From contig NZ_BAUA01000006.1 of assembly GCF_000710915.1 (NCBI RefSeq), positions 40,201-104,200 on the forward strand: a stretch of 64,000 nt of DNA, given 5' to 3'. The position numbers were made by a program, and so were the translations under genes. Source of the DNA: Nocardia brasiliensis IFM 10847. Lineage in GTDB: Bacteria; Actinomycetota; Actinomycetes; Mycobacteriales; Mycobacteriaceae. The number at the start of each line of letters is the position of its first letter. Positions within the stretch are counted from its first letter, which is position 1. Positions 1 to 8,139 of this stretch are shown here, piece after piece. The notes beneath the pieces were generated by a model, which saw only the letters and a program-made list of their open reading frames with translations, was not told the origin of the DNA and did no database searches.

Positions 1-1
1 C

Positions 2-556
2 GCGCAGGCCTCGCACGGGCGCTTGCGGATCGAAACTTTGGAGATGACCAGTCCGGAACAGCTCGCCGCGCTGCGCGCGCGTCTGGCCGACTGCCCGCTC
101 GATCTACTGTTCGTCAATGCCGCGATCGACCGGGGCGATCTGCCGATCAGCGCGGTCTCCACCGAGATGTTCACCGAGGTGATGATCACCAACGCGCTCA
201 GTCCGCTGCGCGCGGTCGAAGCGCTGCGCGATCTCGTCGTACCCGGTGGCACCGTCGCTGTCATGTCCTCCGAGCAGGGCAGCGTCGCACAGAACACCGA
301 GGACGGCTACGAGCTCTACAAGGCGAGCAAAGCCGCTTTGAACCAGCTGATGCGCAGCTACGCCACCCGCAACGCCGACGACGGCCACACGAAGCTGCTC
401 ATCGATCCCGGACATAATCGCACCGAGCTGGGCGGACCCGACGCGCCGCTCAGCCCGACAGAGAGCATCCCGGCCGTGGTGGACGTGCTCGACGCCCAAG
501 CGGGCGCGCCCGGACTGCAATTCCTGGATCGGCACGGGGCGCCCGTCCCCTGGTGA
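2..556 (+). CDS. SDR-family oxidoreductase, C-terminal part (5' end outside window)
   Basis: This is the C-terminal part of a short-chain dehydrogenase/reductase. The frame is open to the left edge, so the nucleotide-binding GxxxGxG segment lies outside the window. A 'LLFVNAAI' stretch corresponds to the NNAG region of classical SDRs. The catalytic Ser is in 'VAVMSSEQGS' and the Tyr-x3-Lys pair in 'YELYKASKAAL'. No complete start is visible; the TTG at 23 falls inside the fold and is unlikely to be the true start. The substrate cannot be told from the sequence. Confidence 0.8.
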   Translation, partial: AQASHGRLRIETLEMTSPEQLAALRARLADCPLDLLFVNAAIDRGDLPISAVSTEMFTEVMITNALSPLRAVEALRDLVVPGGTVAVMSSEQGSVAQNTEDGYELYKASKAALNQLMRSYATRNADDGHTKLLIDPGHNRTELGGPDAPLSPTESIPAVVDVLDAQAGAPGLQFLDRHGAPVPW

Positions 557-661
557 TACAGCGCCCCAAGCGCCCACGAGCAGTCGCTACCGTGGAAGCG
601 TGCCCGCGTTCACTCCAATGCACCGTGGGCAGTGCGGTTTTCGCCCCGCAAGCGGATCGGC

Positions 662-1246
662 TCAGGCGTTCTCGGCGATGATCACCACGCCACCGGCCGC
701 TTCGAGCAGCGGAATCGTCTGCGCCGCGGCCTCGTCCACGTGCACCCGCGGATGCGCGGGCAGCTCCGTCTCGTAATAGGTTCCGGGACCGTAGAACTGG
801 CCGTATCGCACGACCACGCCGCCGATGTCGAGCACGGCCGTCTCGTGCTGCCGGACGACCTCGCCCCGGCCGCCCGCCGGCTCCCACGCGATGCTCTGCG
901 CGAGAAAGCGTTTCGCACTCGCGGTCTGCGCGGCGGTGATCAGATTCCGGGTGCCCTCGGTGCGGATGCGGGAATTCGCCGCGCCGGATTCGGGCAGCGA
1001 CGCGGCATCGTCGGGCAGGTCGGTGAGCTGGTGCAGCACCAGATCGGGACCGAAGTCCCGGACGGCCGCGGTCAGCGCGTCCGCGTCGTACACATCGCAG
1101 ATCACCGGCTCCGCACCGGCCGCGCGCACCTGCTCGGCCTTGCCCGCCGATCGGGTCATTCCGGCCACCTCGTGCCCGGCCGCGATCAGCAGCGGCACCA
1201 ATCGTGTTCCGATGACGCCGGTCGCGCCGGCCAGAAAGATCCGCAT
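662..1246 (-). CDS. NAD(P)-dependent epimerase/dehydratase family protein
   Basis: A 194-residue protein starting 'MRIFLAGATGVIG', with the GxxGxxG nucleotide-binding loop of the extended SDR (epimerase/dehydratase, NAD-binding 10) family at the extreme N terminus. An upstream in-frame extension exists, but the ATG at 1246 places the Rossmann strand at residue 2, as is usual. The later part ('VVVRYGQFYGPGTYY') matches the region of epimerase-like proteins that follows the active site. At 194 residues it is shorter than full epimerases (about 300), so the C-terminal substrate domain is reduced. No pathway is suggested by its neighbours. Confidence 0.75.
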   Translation of the reverse strand: MRIFLAGATGVIGTRLVPLLIAAGHEVAGMTRSAGKAEQVRAAGAEPVICDVYDADALTAAVRDFGPDLVLHQLTDLPDDAASLPESGAANSRIRTEGTRNLITAAQTASAKRFLAQSIAWEPAGGRGEVVRQHETAVLDIGGVVVRYGQFYGPGTYYETELPAHPRVHVDEAAAQTIPLLEAAGGVVIIAENA

Positions 1247-1294
1247 CGTCCCACCATAGTCAGCCCGTCCCGCACGCCCCGGCACGCGGCGAGG

Positions 1295-1839
1295 TCACCA
1301 GACGAGCGTCACGTCATGCACGCGAACGCTGCCGAAGAACCGCTTGCCGACCTCGGGGCCGTCCCGGTTGTAGCTGTCCATGACGTCCGCCAGCGCGGCG
1401 GCGAGTTCGTGCAGCGCCGCAGCGACGGTCTCGACCCCGTCCGCACGCGACCATCCCCACTCGAGCGGGACACCCTCGATGCCGATGACGATCCGGCCGT
1501 AGGACGGCGACTCGACCGAATAGGTGATCCCGGCCGGAGCGTCGCGGATCGGGCTGCGGAGTTCGAGTTCCGCCGCCTCCCCGGCACCGTGAAACGCTGC
1601 GCGAAATCGATGTCCGCGCGGATCATCTCGACGATGCGAGGAAGATCGGCATGCCGCCCGCCGCGGCCGTGCCTGGCGCCGTAGGACCGCTGCGGGGAAC
1701 CGGTCCCCGCGCTGGTACCGGACTTGCCCAGGATGCGGTCGAGCATCCGCTGCGCCACGGCACGTTCGCCGGCGCCGGTACCCGGATGATCGATCAGCGC
1801 CCGCAACCGGGCGATGCGCAGTACGCCGACGGTTGCCAT
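1295..1839 (-). pseudogene. Frameshifted small gene, possibly DUF2786-like
   Basis: The gene starts at an ATG (1837-1839) with a good GGAGGG ribosome binding site and reads 'MATVGVLRIARLRALIDHPG' for about 87 codons. Coding character then moves to another minus-strand frame ('AELELRSPIRDAPAGITYSV') that continues to the stop at 1295. The switch falls at a run of four C (plus strand 1579-1582); one extra C would fuse the two parts as TVPG-EAAELEL without a gap. The N-terminal part resembles the helical start of DUF2786 proteins, but this is weak. Either the gene is inactivated by a 1-bp deletion or the assembly has an indel in a homopolymer. Confidence 0.6.
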
Positions 1840-2003
1840 GAAACACCCTCCGTAACGGGGCCGACCTGTCCCGGGTTCGATCATGCCACCCTGCCGCACC
1901 GCATGACCGAATGCCCGCTCCGCGAGGTGGGCGCGGTTGCGGTGCACGACTGGGGAATAGGTGAACGATTACGTTCACCGACCTGTCTGAGTAGCGTAGA
2001 AGC

Positions 2004-2465
2004 ATGCGGAAACCGCGATTTCACCGCAGGCGAGTACTGGCGGCGGCCTTCCCGATCGGAGTGGCCGCGGCACTACTCGGAGCCACCGGCTGTGGCTCGG
2101 AATCCAGCGGTCGAGCACCGGACCCGTCCACCGCCGCAACAACATCCGCGGCGGTGCGCATCGAACTACACCAGACCGGTGGCATCGCGGGGGTCCACGA
2201 CATCTACACCGTCGACAGCGCGGTCGCCGACCAGCGGCGCGGCCAATTGTTCGACCTGGTCGGCAGCCAGCAGTTCCGCACGCTCAGCGACAGCTATCTG
2301 GGGCCGGACGAATGCCTCGACCAGTTCTACTACGAAGTGGTCGTGACCTACGCCGACAACACGACGAAGAACGTGAACACCGACGACTGTAGCCAGGCAC
2401 CACAACTGCTGACCGACGTCCGGGCGCTCACCAAGCAGATCGGCGTACAAACCAGCCACCGGTAG
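2004..2465 (+). CDS. Putative secreted lipoprotein
   Basis: A 153-residue protein with a basic N terminus (RKPRFHRRR), a hydrophobic stretch and a lipobox-like 'GATGC' around residue 30, followed by a Ser/Thr/Ala-rich linker typical of actinobacterial lipoproteins. The mature part contains two further Cys ('DECLDQF' and 'DDCSQ') that could form a disulfide. The arginine-rich start could also direct Tat export. I do not recognise the family. It is divergent from the frameshifted gene to its left. Confidence 0.65.
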   Translation: MRKPRFHRRRVLAAAFPIGVAAALLGATGCGSESSGRAPDPSTAATTSAAVRIELHQTGGIAGVHDIYTVDSAVADQRRGQLFDLVGSQQFRTLSDSYLGPDECLDQFYYEVVVTYADNTTKNVNTDDCSQAPQLLTDVRALTKQIGVQTSHR

Positions 2466-2643
2466 TCTCCGCGCGCAAACACATCGTGCACACCGGTCGG
2501 TTCTCCGGGGCATCGGGGTATATCCACGCCACACAACGCCGACGACATCGGTTCCGGCGGGCGTAATTTCATAATCATCGGATCACCAGACGCTCATAAC
2601 GACAGGCGAACCGCTATGGACGCCAATTCTAGGGGGATGCGTC

Positions 2644-3408
2644 GTGTATGAAAATCGATCAGGATTAGCTGTCGTGACGGCTTATCTCCGCAGTGAATCG
2701 CCAACCCTCGAACAGTTGCTCGATGACGCGGCATTAATGTCGTATGAACATCAGGAGCGCAGTATCGAAGTGCTCGGCGCACACCGGTGGCATGTCACAT
2801 ACGAGCCGCCATTATTCGAGTTCTTCGGCGATCATCCGTTGGCCTGTACGCGGTTTCACGTCCTCGGCACGGCCGCACCCGGCCCGCGCAGCTGGCTGTG
2901 GAGCTGGGCCAACTACGACTGGTACCCCTCGGAGGTCACCGAACTGGCCCGATCGGTGCGCGATTACGGTCTGCGCCACGGGATCCCGGAACTGCACACC
3001 GCCGAGATCCCGTTCGCGAAGCTGCCCGGCGCGCCCACCGAACCGAACCGGGTCACCTGGCTCATCGGTGAACTGTGCAAAGCGATCTCGGGCAGCTGGA
3101 CGTGGTACAGCTGCGATGTCGGGGGCGGTACCCGGCTCGCGGTGCTGATCGAACACCCCGAGCTGACCCCGCCCGCGCTCGATCTGCTCAGCCTCATGCA
3201 CGTGCTCAACGGCGTCTTCCGGCTCGAGCTGCCCGACCATCGACGGGCCATCCACAGCTACGCGGTGCAGCGCGGGCTCGCCGCGACCTTCACCGACGAC
3301 GCGAGCAAACTCCTGCTCGCCGGTCCGGGTCTCGAGGTGGCCATCGCCTTCGACGCCGCCGGGCGCGTCACGGCGATGTCGTCCTCGCGGGCGGACAGCC
3401 TGGCCTGA
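2644..3408 (+). CDS. DUF6882-like protein of unknown function
   Basis: A 254-residue protein starting at a GTG. The 'SWLWSWANYDWYPSEVTELA' type of core and the 'RVTWLIGELCKAISGSW' segment are typical of the DUF6882 family, cytoplasmic proteins of unknown function in actinobacteria. No signal peptide or membrane segment is seen. The 178-bp region upstream is somewhat AT-rich and could hold its promoter. It ends 60 bp before the T-box-like leader and is probably transcribed separately from the synthetase gene. Confidence 0.5.
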   Translation: MYENRSGLAVVTAYLRSESPTLEQLLDDAALMSYEHQERSIEVLGAHRWHVTYEPPLFEFFGDHPLACTRFHVLGTAAPGPRSWLWSWANYDWYPSEVTELARSVRDYGLRHGIPELHTAEIPFAKLPGAPTEPNRVTWLIGELCKAISGSWTWYSCDVGGGTRLAVLIEHPELTPPALDLLSLMHVLNGVFRLELPDHRRAIHSYAVQRGLAATFTDDASKLLLAGPGLEVAIAFDAAGRVTAMSSSRADSLA

Positions 3409-3462
3409 GTCGCTGGGCCGCGCCGGGTAAATGACTGGCGCGGCCCCCGGTGGTCGCTACCA

Positions 3463-3630
3463 TTCGAGATGCGGCGCCGACGAGCGTGACGAACTCCGAG
3501 CCGCGTCGGCCGGTCACCGATTCCGAATCGACCAGCAGAGGCGGCGCGCCACGCGCCGCGAAGGTGTGGTGGCACCGCGACATACCCGATCGCCCACACC
3601 TCCCGGGGACGACAACCAGGAGGTGATTTC
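3463..3630 (+). promoter_or_regulatory. T-box riboswitch, translational type, in front of aspartyl-tRNA synthetase gene
   Basis: The leader holds the T-box core TGGCACCGCG at 3570-3579, flanked by pairing arms GGTGTGG (3563-3569) and CCACACC (3594-3600) that form the antisequestrator. The downstream arm extends into CACCTCC (3597-3603), an exact complement of the Shine-Dalgarno stretch GGAGGTG (3619-3625); this gives the competing sequestrator expected of translation-type actinobacterial T-boxes. Upstream is a 7-bp hairpin (3541-3547 with 3553-3559) in the Stem III position, and further pairing (for example GTGAC 3486-3490 with GTCAC 3513-3517) where a short Stem I would be. The variable base in TGGC predicts a tRNA with discriminator G, as in tRNA-Asp and tRNA-Asn. 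I could not fix the specifier codon; GAC and AAC triplets both occur. Confidence 0.72.
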
Positions 3631-3631
3631 G

Positions 3632-4924
3632 ATGCCACGTACGCTCTGTTCGGCACTGCCCGCAGCCCTGCGACAACCGGATCCGGTGACCATCGAGGGC
3701 TGGATCCATCGACGCAGACAACTGGCGAGCGTGACCTTCGTCGTACTGCGCGACCGCTCCGGACTGGCTCAAGCGGTGGTCACCGATCCCGCTGTGCGTC
3801 AGCAGGTTTCGGAGCTGCCGGAAGAGACCGTGGTCCGGCTGACCGGAACCGCGAGCCGCAACGCCAAAGCACCGGGCGGGGTCGAACTCGTCGACCCGGC
3901 CGTGCACGCGCTGAGCGCACCGGCCGCGGCGTCGCCGCTCGAGCTGTGGCGCCCCGAACTCGGCGTCACCCTGCCGGTCGAACTCGACCACGCCGCGCTC
4001 AGCTGGCGCCACCCCACCAGGCGGGCGGTGTGGCAGATCGCCGCCGCGTCGCTCACCGGTTTCCGGCGGCATCTCGACGGTGCGGGCTTCACCGAGGTGA
4101 CGACCCCTAAGATCGTCGCCCAGTGCGCCGAGTCGGGCGCGAATGTGTTCGCGCTGGACTACTTCGGGGTGCCCGCCTACCTGGCGCAGTCCCCCCAGTT
4201 GTACAAGCAGATGCTCACCGGCGTCTTCGAGCGGGTGTACGAGGTCGGTCCGGTCTTTCGCGCCGAACCGCACGACACCGCCCGGCATCTGGCCGAATAC
4301 GTCTCCCTGGACGTCGAATTCGGGTTCGTGCGCGACCACCGGGACGTACTCGCCGAACTCCGTGCGACACTCGCGGCCATGCTGACGGCCATCGCCGAAA
4401 AGGCCTCCGTGGCAGTCGAAACCGCGGGCGTGCGGCTGCCGGTTCTGCCCGAGGAGATCCCGGTCGTGCACTTCCGCGAGGCGCTCGAACTGGTCGGCGC
4501 CGCAGCCGACGAGCCCGACCTCGCGCCCGAACACGAGCGCTTCCTCGGCGCATGGGCAAAGCAGCGCTACGACTCGGATTTCCTTGCCGTGGAAGGCTAC
4601 CCGGCGGCCAAACGCCCCTTCTACACCCATCCGCAGCCGGACGACCCGCGCTGGACCAACTCCTTCGACCTGCTGTTGCGCGGGCTGGAACTGGTCACCG
4701 GCGGACAACGCCTGCACAACCATGCCGACTACGTCGCCGCGCTGGCGATGCGCGGTGAAGACCCGGCCGCGTACGACGCCTACCTGGCCGCGATGCGGCA
4801 CGGCATGCCGCCGCACGGCGGTTTCGCCATCGGGTTGGAACGGTGGGTGTCGCGGCTCACCGAGGCCGACAACATCCGCCGGGCGGCGCTGTTTCCCCGG
4901 GATCGCCACCGCCTGCAACCCTGA
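3632..4924 (+). CDS. Aspartate-tRNA ligase, archaeal/short type
   Basis: A class IIb aminoacyl-tRNA synthetase of 430 residues that charges tRNA with aspartate. An N-terminal OB-fold anticodon domain ('VTIEGWIHRRRQLASVTFVVLRD') is followed by the catalytic domain: motif 1 near 'FTEVTTPKIV', motif 2 in 'YEVGPVFRAEPHDTARHLAEY', motif 3 in 'GGFAIGLERWVSRLT'. It lacks the GAD insertion domain of ordinary bacterial AspRS (about 590 residues) and so resembles the archaeal-type enzyme, often non-discriminating. The ATG at 3632 follows GGAGGTG, which the T-box leader can sequester. It may be a second, inducible copy beside a housekeeping aspS elsewhere; this window cannot show that. AsnRS is a close relative and remains an alternative. 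Confidence 0.85.
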   Translation: MPRTLCSALPAALRQPDPVTIEGWIHRRRQLASVTFVVLRDRSGLAQAVVTDPAVRQQVSELPEETVVRLTGTASRNAKAPGGVELVDPAVHALSAPAAASPLELWRPELGVTLPVELDHAALSWRHPTRRAVWQIAAASLTGFRRHLDGAGFTEVTTPKIVAQCAESGANVFALDYFGVPAYLAQSPQLYKQMLTGVFERVYEVGPVFRAEPHDTARHLAEYVSLDVEFGFVRDHRDVLAELRATLAAMLTAIAEKASVAVETAGVRLPVLPEEIPVVHFREALELVGAAADEPDLAPEHERFLGAWAKQRYDSDFLAVEGYPAAKRPFYTHPQPDDPRWTNSFDLLLRGLELVTGGQRLHNHADYVAALAMRGEDPAAYDAYLAAMRHGMPPHGGFAIGLERWVSRLTEADNIRRAALFPRDRHRLQP

Positions 4925-4989
4925 GGCCCGACCCGAGGCGCGTCCGGCGGGTACGGTGGGCTGATCAACCGACCGCAGGCGGGGGAAAC

Positions 4990-5346
4990 ATGAAAAGCGA
5001 CAGGGTCATTCGCCGGTTCACGCCGGACGCGCAGGAAACACGGGTTTATGGCGAACCCTATGAAACCGCCGACGGGTCGACGATCGTCACTGTCGTCCGG
5101 CCCGGCGGCGGTCCCCGCGCGGCCGCGCCGCTCGGTATTTTCGTCGTGCACGACGGCCAGGTGAAATGGGAGCCCGTCGTGGATACCACCCGTCTCGCGC
5201 TGCTGGGCGAATTCATCGGACTGGCGGCGGCGGTGATCACGACACTCGCGTTACTGCGCCGCCCGCCGTGGCCCGATCTGTCCGTCGCCGGTCTGCGCGC
5301 GATGCGCGGGCTGCACGACTCGTGGCAGGATCGCCGCCGGGACTAG
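4990..5346 (+). CDS. GerW/YtfJ-like small protein with membrane segment
   Basis: A 118-residue protein starting at an ATG behind an AGGCGGGGG purine stretch. The central region 'YGEPYETADGSTIVTVV', the Gly/Pro-rich turn and 'APLGIFVVHDGQVKWEPVVD' follow the pattern of GerW (sporulation protein YtfJ) family members common in actinobacteria. A hydrophobic segment (LLGEFIGLAAAVITTLALL) near residues 75-95 probably anchors it in the membrane. Its stop overlaps the stop of the convergent next gene by a shared CTAG. The role in non-sporulating actinomycetes is unknown. Confidence 0.55.
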   Translation: MKSDRVIRRFTPDAQETRVYGEPYETADGSTIVTVVRPGGGPRAAAPLGIFVVHDGQVKWEPVVDTTRLALLGEFIGLAAAVITTLALLRRPPWPDLSVAGLRAMRGLHDSWQDRRRD

Positions 5347-5705
5347 CCGCCCAGCGCGCCTTCGTAGACGTAGCAACCGAATCCGTCGACCTTCGACCGC
5401 AACGCCGCCTCGCCGAAGGCCTCCTTGCTCGCGCCTTCGCAGACCGCGATCATCTCCGGCTTCGGCGCCACGCCGCGCTGGTGCAGCTTGAACTTCTGCT
5501 TGATCGGCCCGGACTCCGGAGCGCCGTTGTGCGCCTGACAGTTCCCGGTGCCGACCGCCCCCACTTGTTCCGGCTCCTCGATGTCGTCGCACACGTAGGT
5601 CCACGGTTCCTCGGCGCCCGCGATCGCGGCCACGGAGGTCAGGCCGGCTACCGCCGCGATGAACAAGACTGCGAGGACCGCGATCCGGACCGGGGACAGG
5701 CGCAT
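5343..5705 (-). CDS. Small secreted protein with four cysteines
   Basis: A 120-residue protein with a Sec-type signal peptide (basic start, then VRIAVLAVLFIAAVAGLTS, likely cleavage near AIAGA-EE). The mature domain of about 90 residues has four Cys (VCDD, NCQA, VCEG, GCYV), enough for two disulfides. The ATG at 5705 is preceded by GAGG at proper spacing; an ATG at 5717 is possible but less well placed. The family is not recognised. It is convergent with the GerW-like gene. Confidence 0.6.
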   Translation of the reverse strand: MRLSPVRIAVLAVLFIAAVAGLTSVAAIAGAEEPWTYVCDDIEEPEQVGAVGTGNCQAHNGAPESGPIKQKFKLHQRGVAPKPEMIAVCEGASKEAFGEAALRSKVDGFGCYVYEGALGG

Positions 5706-6064
5706 GACAATCCTCATTTCTCTAGTGCATGGGAGGCAGGAAAGGGGCCGAGGTGCGACCCGATAGCGCGAACCTAGCCGAAGCCACAAACGTTTTGCCC
5801 GATTTCAAACGGGTGTCGTCCACGTAGCGGCACGCCCGGAAAAGCCGGACACAATTCCGGCGGAAAAGACATGGCGGGAATACGTCATGCCGTTCGGCGA
5901 AGCCCCGAATCGGGTAAAGGGCTTTCTTCTCGGAATCCGCCTGAGCGGCGAGCACCGCCGACGCACCGGTGTGTGGCCGTACCGAACGCGGACCGTGCGG
6001 GCGGACACACCGTACGCCCCTCGTATGCTCGGTGCGCAGTCGCGACGAGGGAGATGGAGGATCC

Positions 6065-6559
6065 ATGGCGGATCGGGAAGTGCTGACCTGGGAACTGTTC
6101 GGTTCGGCGAGTCGGGAATTGGCGACCACGATCGCGGACGACGGGTTCGAGCCCGATCTGATCCTCTCGATCGCGCGCGGCGGGTTGTTCGTGGCCGGCG
6201 CGCTCGGTTACGCGCTGGACGTGAAGAACCTGCACGTGATGAACGTCGAGTTCTACACCGGCATCGACCAGCGACTCGATATGCCGGTGATGCTGCCGCC
6301 GGTGCCGCAGGCCGTGGACCTGGCCGGCGCCACCGTGCTGGTCGCCGACGACGTCGCCGACACCGGGGCCACGCTGAAGCTGGTGCGCGACTTCTGCGAA
6401 CACCACGTCGCCGAGGTGCGGTGCGCGGTGATCTATCAGAAGCCGCGCTCGGAGGTCGACTGCGAATACGTGTGGAAGCACACCGATCGCTGGATCAACT
6501 TCCCGTGGTCGACCGAGCCGCCGGTGGTGCAGCGGCAGGTCAAGGTGCTCGACGCCTGA
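6065..6559 (+). CDS. Purine-type phosphoribosyltransferase
   Basis: A 164-residue type I phosphoribosyltransferase. The PRPP-binding loop is in 'VLVADDVADTGATL', with the two acidic residues followed by the TG(A/G)T phosphate loop. 'LILSIARGGLFVAGAL' is the first phosphate-binding region (ARGG). Length and layout match xanthine/hypoxanthine phosphoribosyltransferases, which salvage purine bases to nucleotides with PRPP. The ATG at 6065 has GGAGATGGAGG just upstream. The exact base specificity cannot be read from these motifs. Confidence 0.85.
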   Translation: MADREVLTWELFGSASRELATTIADDGFEPDLILSIARGGLFVAGALGYALDVKNLHVMNVEFYTGIDQRLDMPVMLPPVPQAVDLAGATVLVADDVADTGATLKLVRDFCEHHVAEVRCAVIYQKPRSEVDCEYVWKHTDRWINFPWSTEPPVVQRQVKVLDA

Positions 6560-6563
6560 GCGG

Positions 6564-7118
6564 CTACCGTTCCTTGCGCTCGCCGGTCAGCGCGTCGAGC
6601 CGTTCGCCGAGCGCGTTGACCTGGTCCCGCAGGGCAATGAGGGTGTCGAGGGGGTAGCCGACCGAGGCCATCACGGACTCGATCATTTCCCGGGCCTGGC
6701 GCTGCAGCGCGATACCCGCCTCGGTCGCGCGCAGTTCGACCGAGCGGCGGTCGTGCGCGCTGCGCACGCTCTCCACGAAACCGTGCGCCTGTAGTCGCTG
6801 GATCAGCGGCGACACGGTGCCGTAGTCGAGGCGTAGCTGTTCGCCCAGTTCCTTCATGGTCATCCCGGGCCGCTCCCACAGCGCGAGCAGCGCGAGGTAC
6901 TGCGGATACGTGATGTGCATCGCGTCGAGGAACGGCCGGTAGGCCGCGGTCATCGCGCGCGAGGTCGAGTACAGGGCGAAACACAGCTGGTTCGTCAGCG
7001 AGAGCAGGTCGTGGTCGGGATCCCCGGCGGTTGCGACGGTGCCGTGTGGTGCGGCCGGATCGACACGCACCGCTGCGGTGGGATGCGCTTGTTCGAACAT
7101 ACCCTGCACTGTACGCAT
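6564..7118 (-). CDS. MarR/OhrR-family transcriptional regulator
   Basis: A 184-residue winged-helix regulator. 'LTNQLCFALYSTSRAMTAAY' matches the N-terminal helix of OhrR proteins, whose single Cys in QLCFALY is the organic-peroxide sensor. 'ITYPQYLALLALWE', 'TMKELGEQLRLDYGTVSPLI' and 'DRRSVELRATEAG' are the recognition helix and wing. It is the last gene of the TPP-SRPBCC-KAS III-aminotransferase operon and starts 17 bp after the aminotransferase stop. An ATG at 7100 is an alternative start. It may control that operon in response to oxidation or a small ligand; no ohr gene is adjacent. Confidence 0.8.
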   Translation of the reverse strand: MRTVQGMFEQAHPTAAVRVDPAAPHGTVATAGDPDHDLLSLTNQLCFALYSTSRAMTAAYRPFLDAMHITYPQYLALLALWERPGMTMKELGEQLRLDYGTVSPLIQRLQAHGFVESVRSAHDRRSVELRATEAGIALQRQAREMIESVMASVGYPLDTLIALRDQVNALGERLDALTGERKER

Positions 7119-7135
7119 GGTGGACAGGGAATTTC

Positions 7136-8128
7136 TCACCGTGCGGCCGCGATCACCGCCTCGGTTGCCGCGGTGTCGCCCACCGTGATCCGGATGCCGG
7201 CGGCGCAGTGTTTCACCTGGATCCCGGCCCCGGCGAAACCTACACGCAGCCGGTCGAGTTCGAGCGAATCGCAACCGGTGAGATAGACGAAGTTCGCGCT
7301 ACTGGCCGGCACCTGATAGCCCAGTTCGCGCAGCCCCGCCGTGAGCCTGCCGCACTCGCGGGTGATCGTCGCGGTGCGCACCGCCAGTTCCGCCTCCGCG
7401 GCGTAGCAGGCGCGCACGCCCGCCTCGGCCAGGGCGGTCATGCCGAAAGGCAACTGCCAGCGCCGGATTCGGGCCATGATCGGCACCGAGCCGAGCGCGT
7501 AACCGACCCGCAGCGCGGCCAGACCGTACGCCTTGGAGAAGGTGCGCAGCACGATCAGGTTGGGATGGCGCGCGAGCAACTCGGCGGTGCGCACCCGCTC
7601 GCTCGGCCGCACGAAATCGACGTAGGCCTCATCGAAAACCACCACGACCGACCGAGCGGTACGTTCTAGGAACTCCGTCAGTTCCGCGTGGCGGATCGCG
7701 GTTCCGGTCGGATTGTGCGGACTGCACAACACGACGACGGCCGTCCGCTCGTCGACGGCTTCGGCCAGCGCGAGCAGATCCTGGTGCCCCGTTGGTGTCA
7801 AGGGGACTTCCACCACCCGGCCGCCGACCGTCGTGGTCAGCAGCGGGTAGCCGTCGAAGGTGGGCGTCGCCAGCACCACCTTCGCGCCCGGCGGCACGAA
7901 CTCCTGCACGATGTGCATGATCACGCCGGTCGCGCCCGCGCCGACCACCACCTGCTCCGGCGGGCAGCCGAGCCGCGCCGCGATCAGCTCGGGCAGCCGG
8001 CGCGGCAGGAACTCCGGATACCGGTTCGCCGCGCCGAGCGCCCCGGTCAGCGCCTGCCGCACCGAAGGCAGTGGGCCATACGGGTTTTCATTCAAGGACA
8101 GCCGGTGGCCGCGATGGACGGCGTGCAT
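7136..8128 (-). CDS. HisC-like class I/II aminotransferase
   Basis: A 330-residue PLP-dependent aminotransferase of the histidinol-phosphate aminotransferase fold. Visible motifs are 'LSLNENPYGP' at the N terminus, 'CSPHNPTG' and 'VVVFDEAYVDF' in the cofactor site, the PLP lysine in 'RTFSKAYGLAALRVGYALG', and a C-terminal 'GIRITVGD'. It lies inside the compact operon, with the ATG at 8128 starting 11 bp beyond the KAS III stop. HisC paralogues often act on aromatic amino acids or on keto intermediates of secondary metabolism, so it probably aminates (or supplies) a keto compound of this pathway. A housekeeping hisC role is unlikely, as no his genes are adjacent. Confidence 0.82.
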   Translation of the reverse strand: MHAVHRGHRLSLNENPYGPLPSVRQALTGALGAANRYPEFLPRRLPELIAARLGCPPEQVVVGAGATGVIMHIVQEFVPPGAKVVLATPTFDGYPLLTTTVGGRVVEVPLTPTGHQDLLALAEAVDERTAVVVLCSPHNPTGTAIRHAELTEFLERTARSVVVVFDEAYVDFVRPSERVRTAELLARHPNLIVLRTFSKAYGLAALRVGYALGSVPIMARIRRWQLPFGMTALAEAGVRACYAAEAELAVRTATITRECGRLTAGLRELGYQVPASSANFVYLTGCDSLELDRLRVGFAGAGIQVKHCAAGIRITVGDTAATEAVIAAAR

Positions 8129-8139
8129 CAGCCGCGGCC

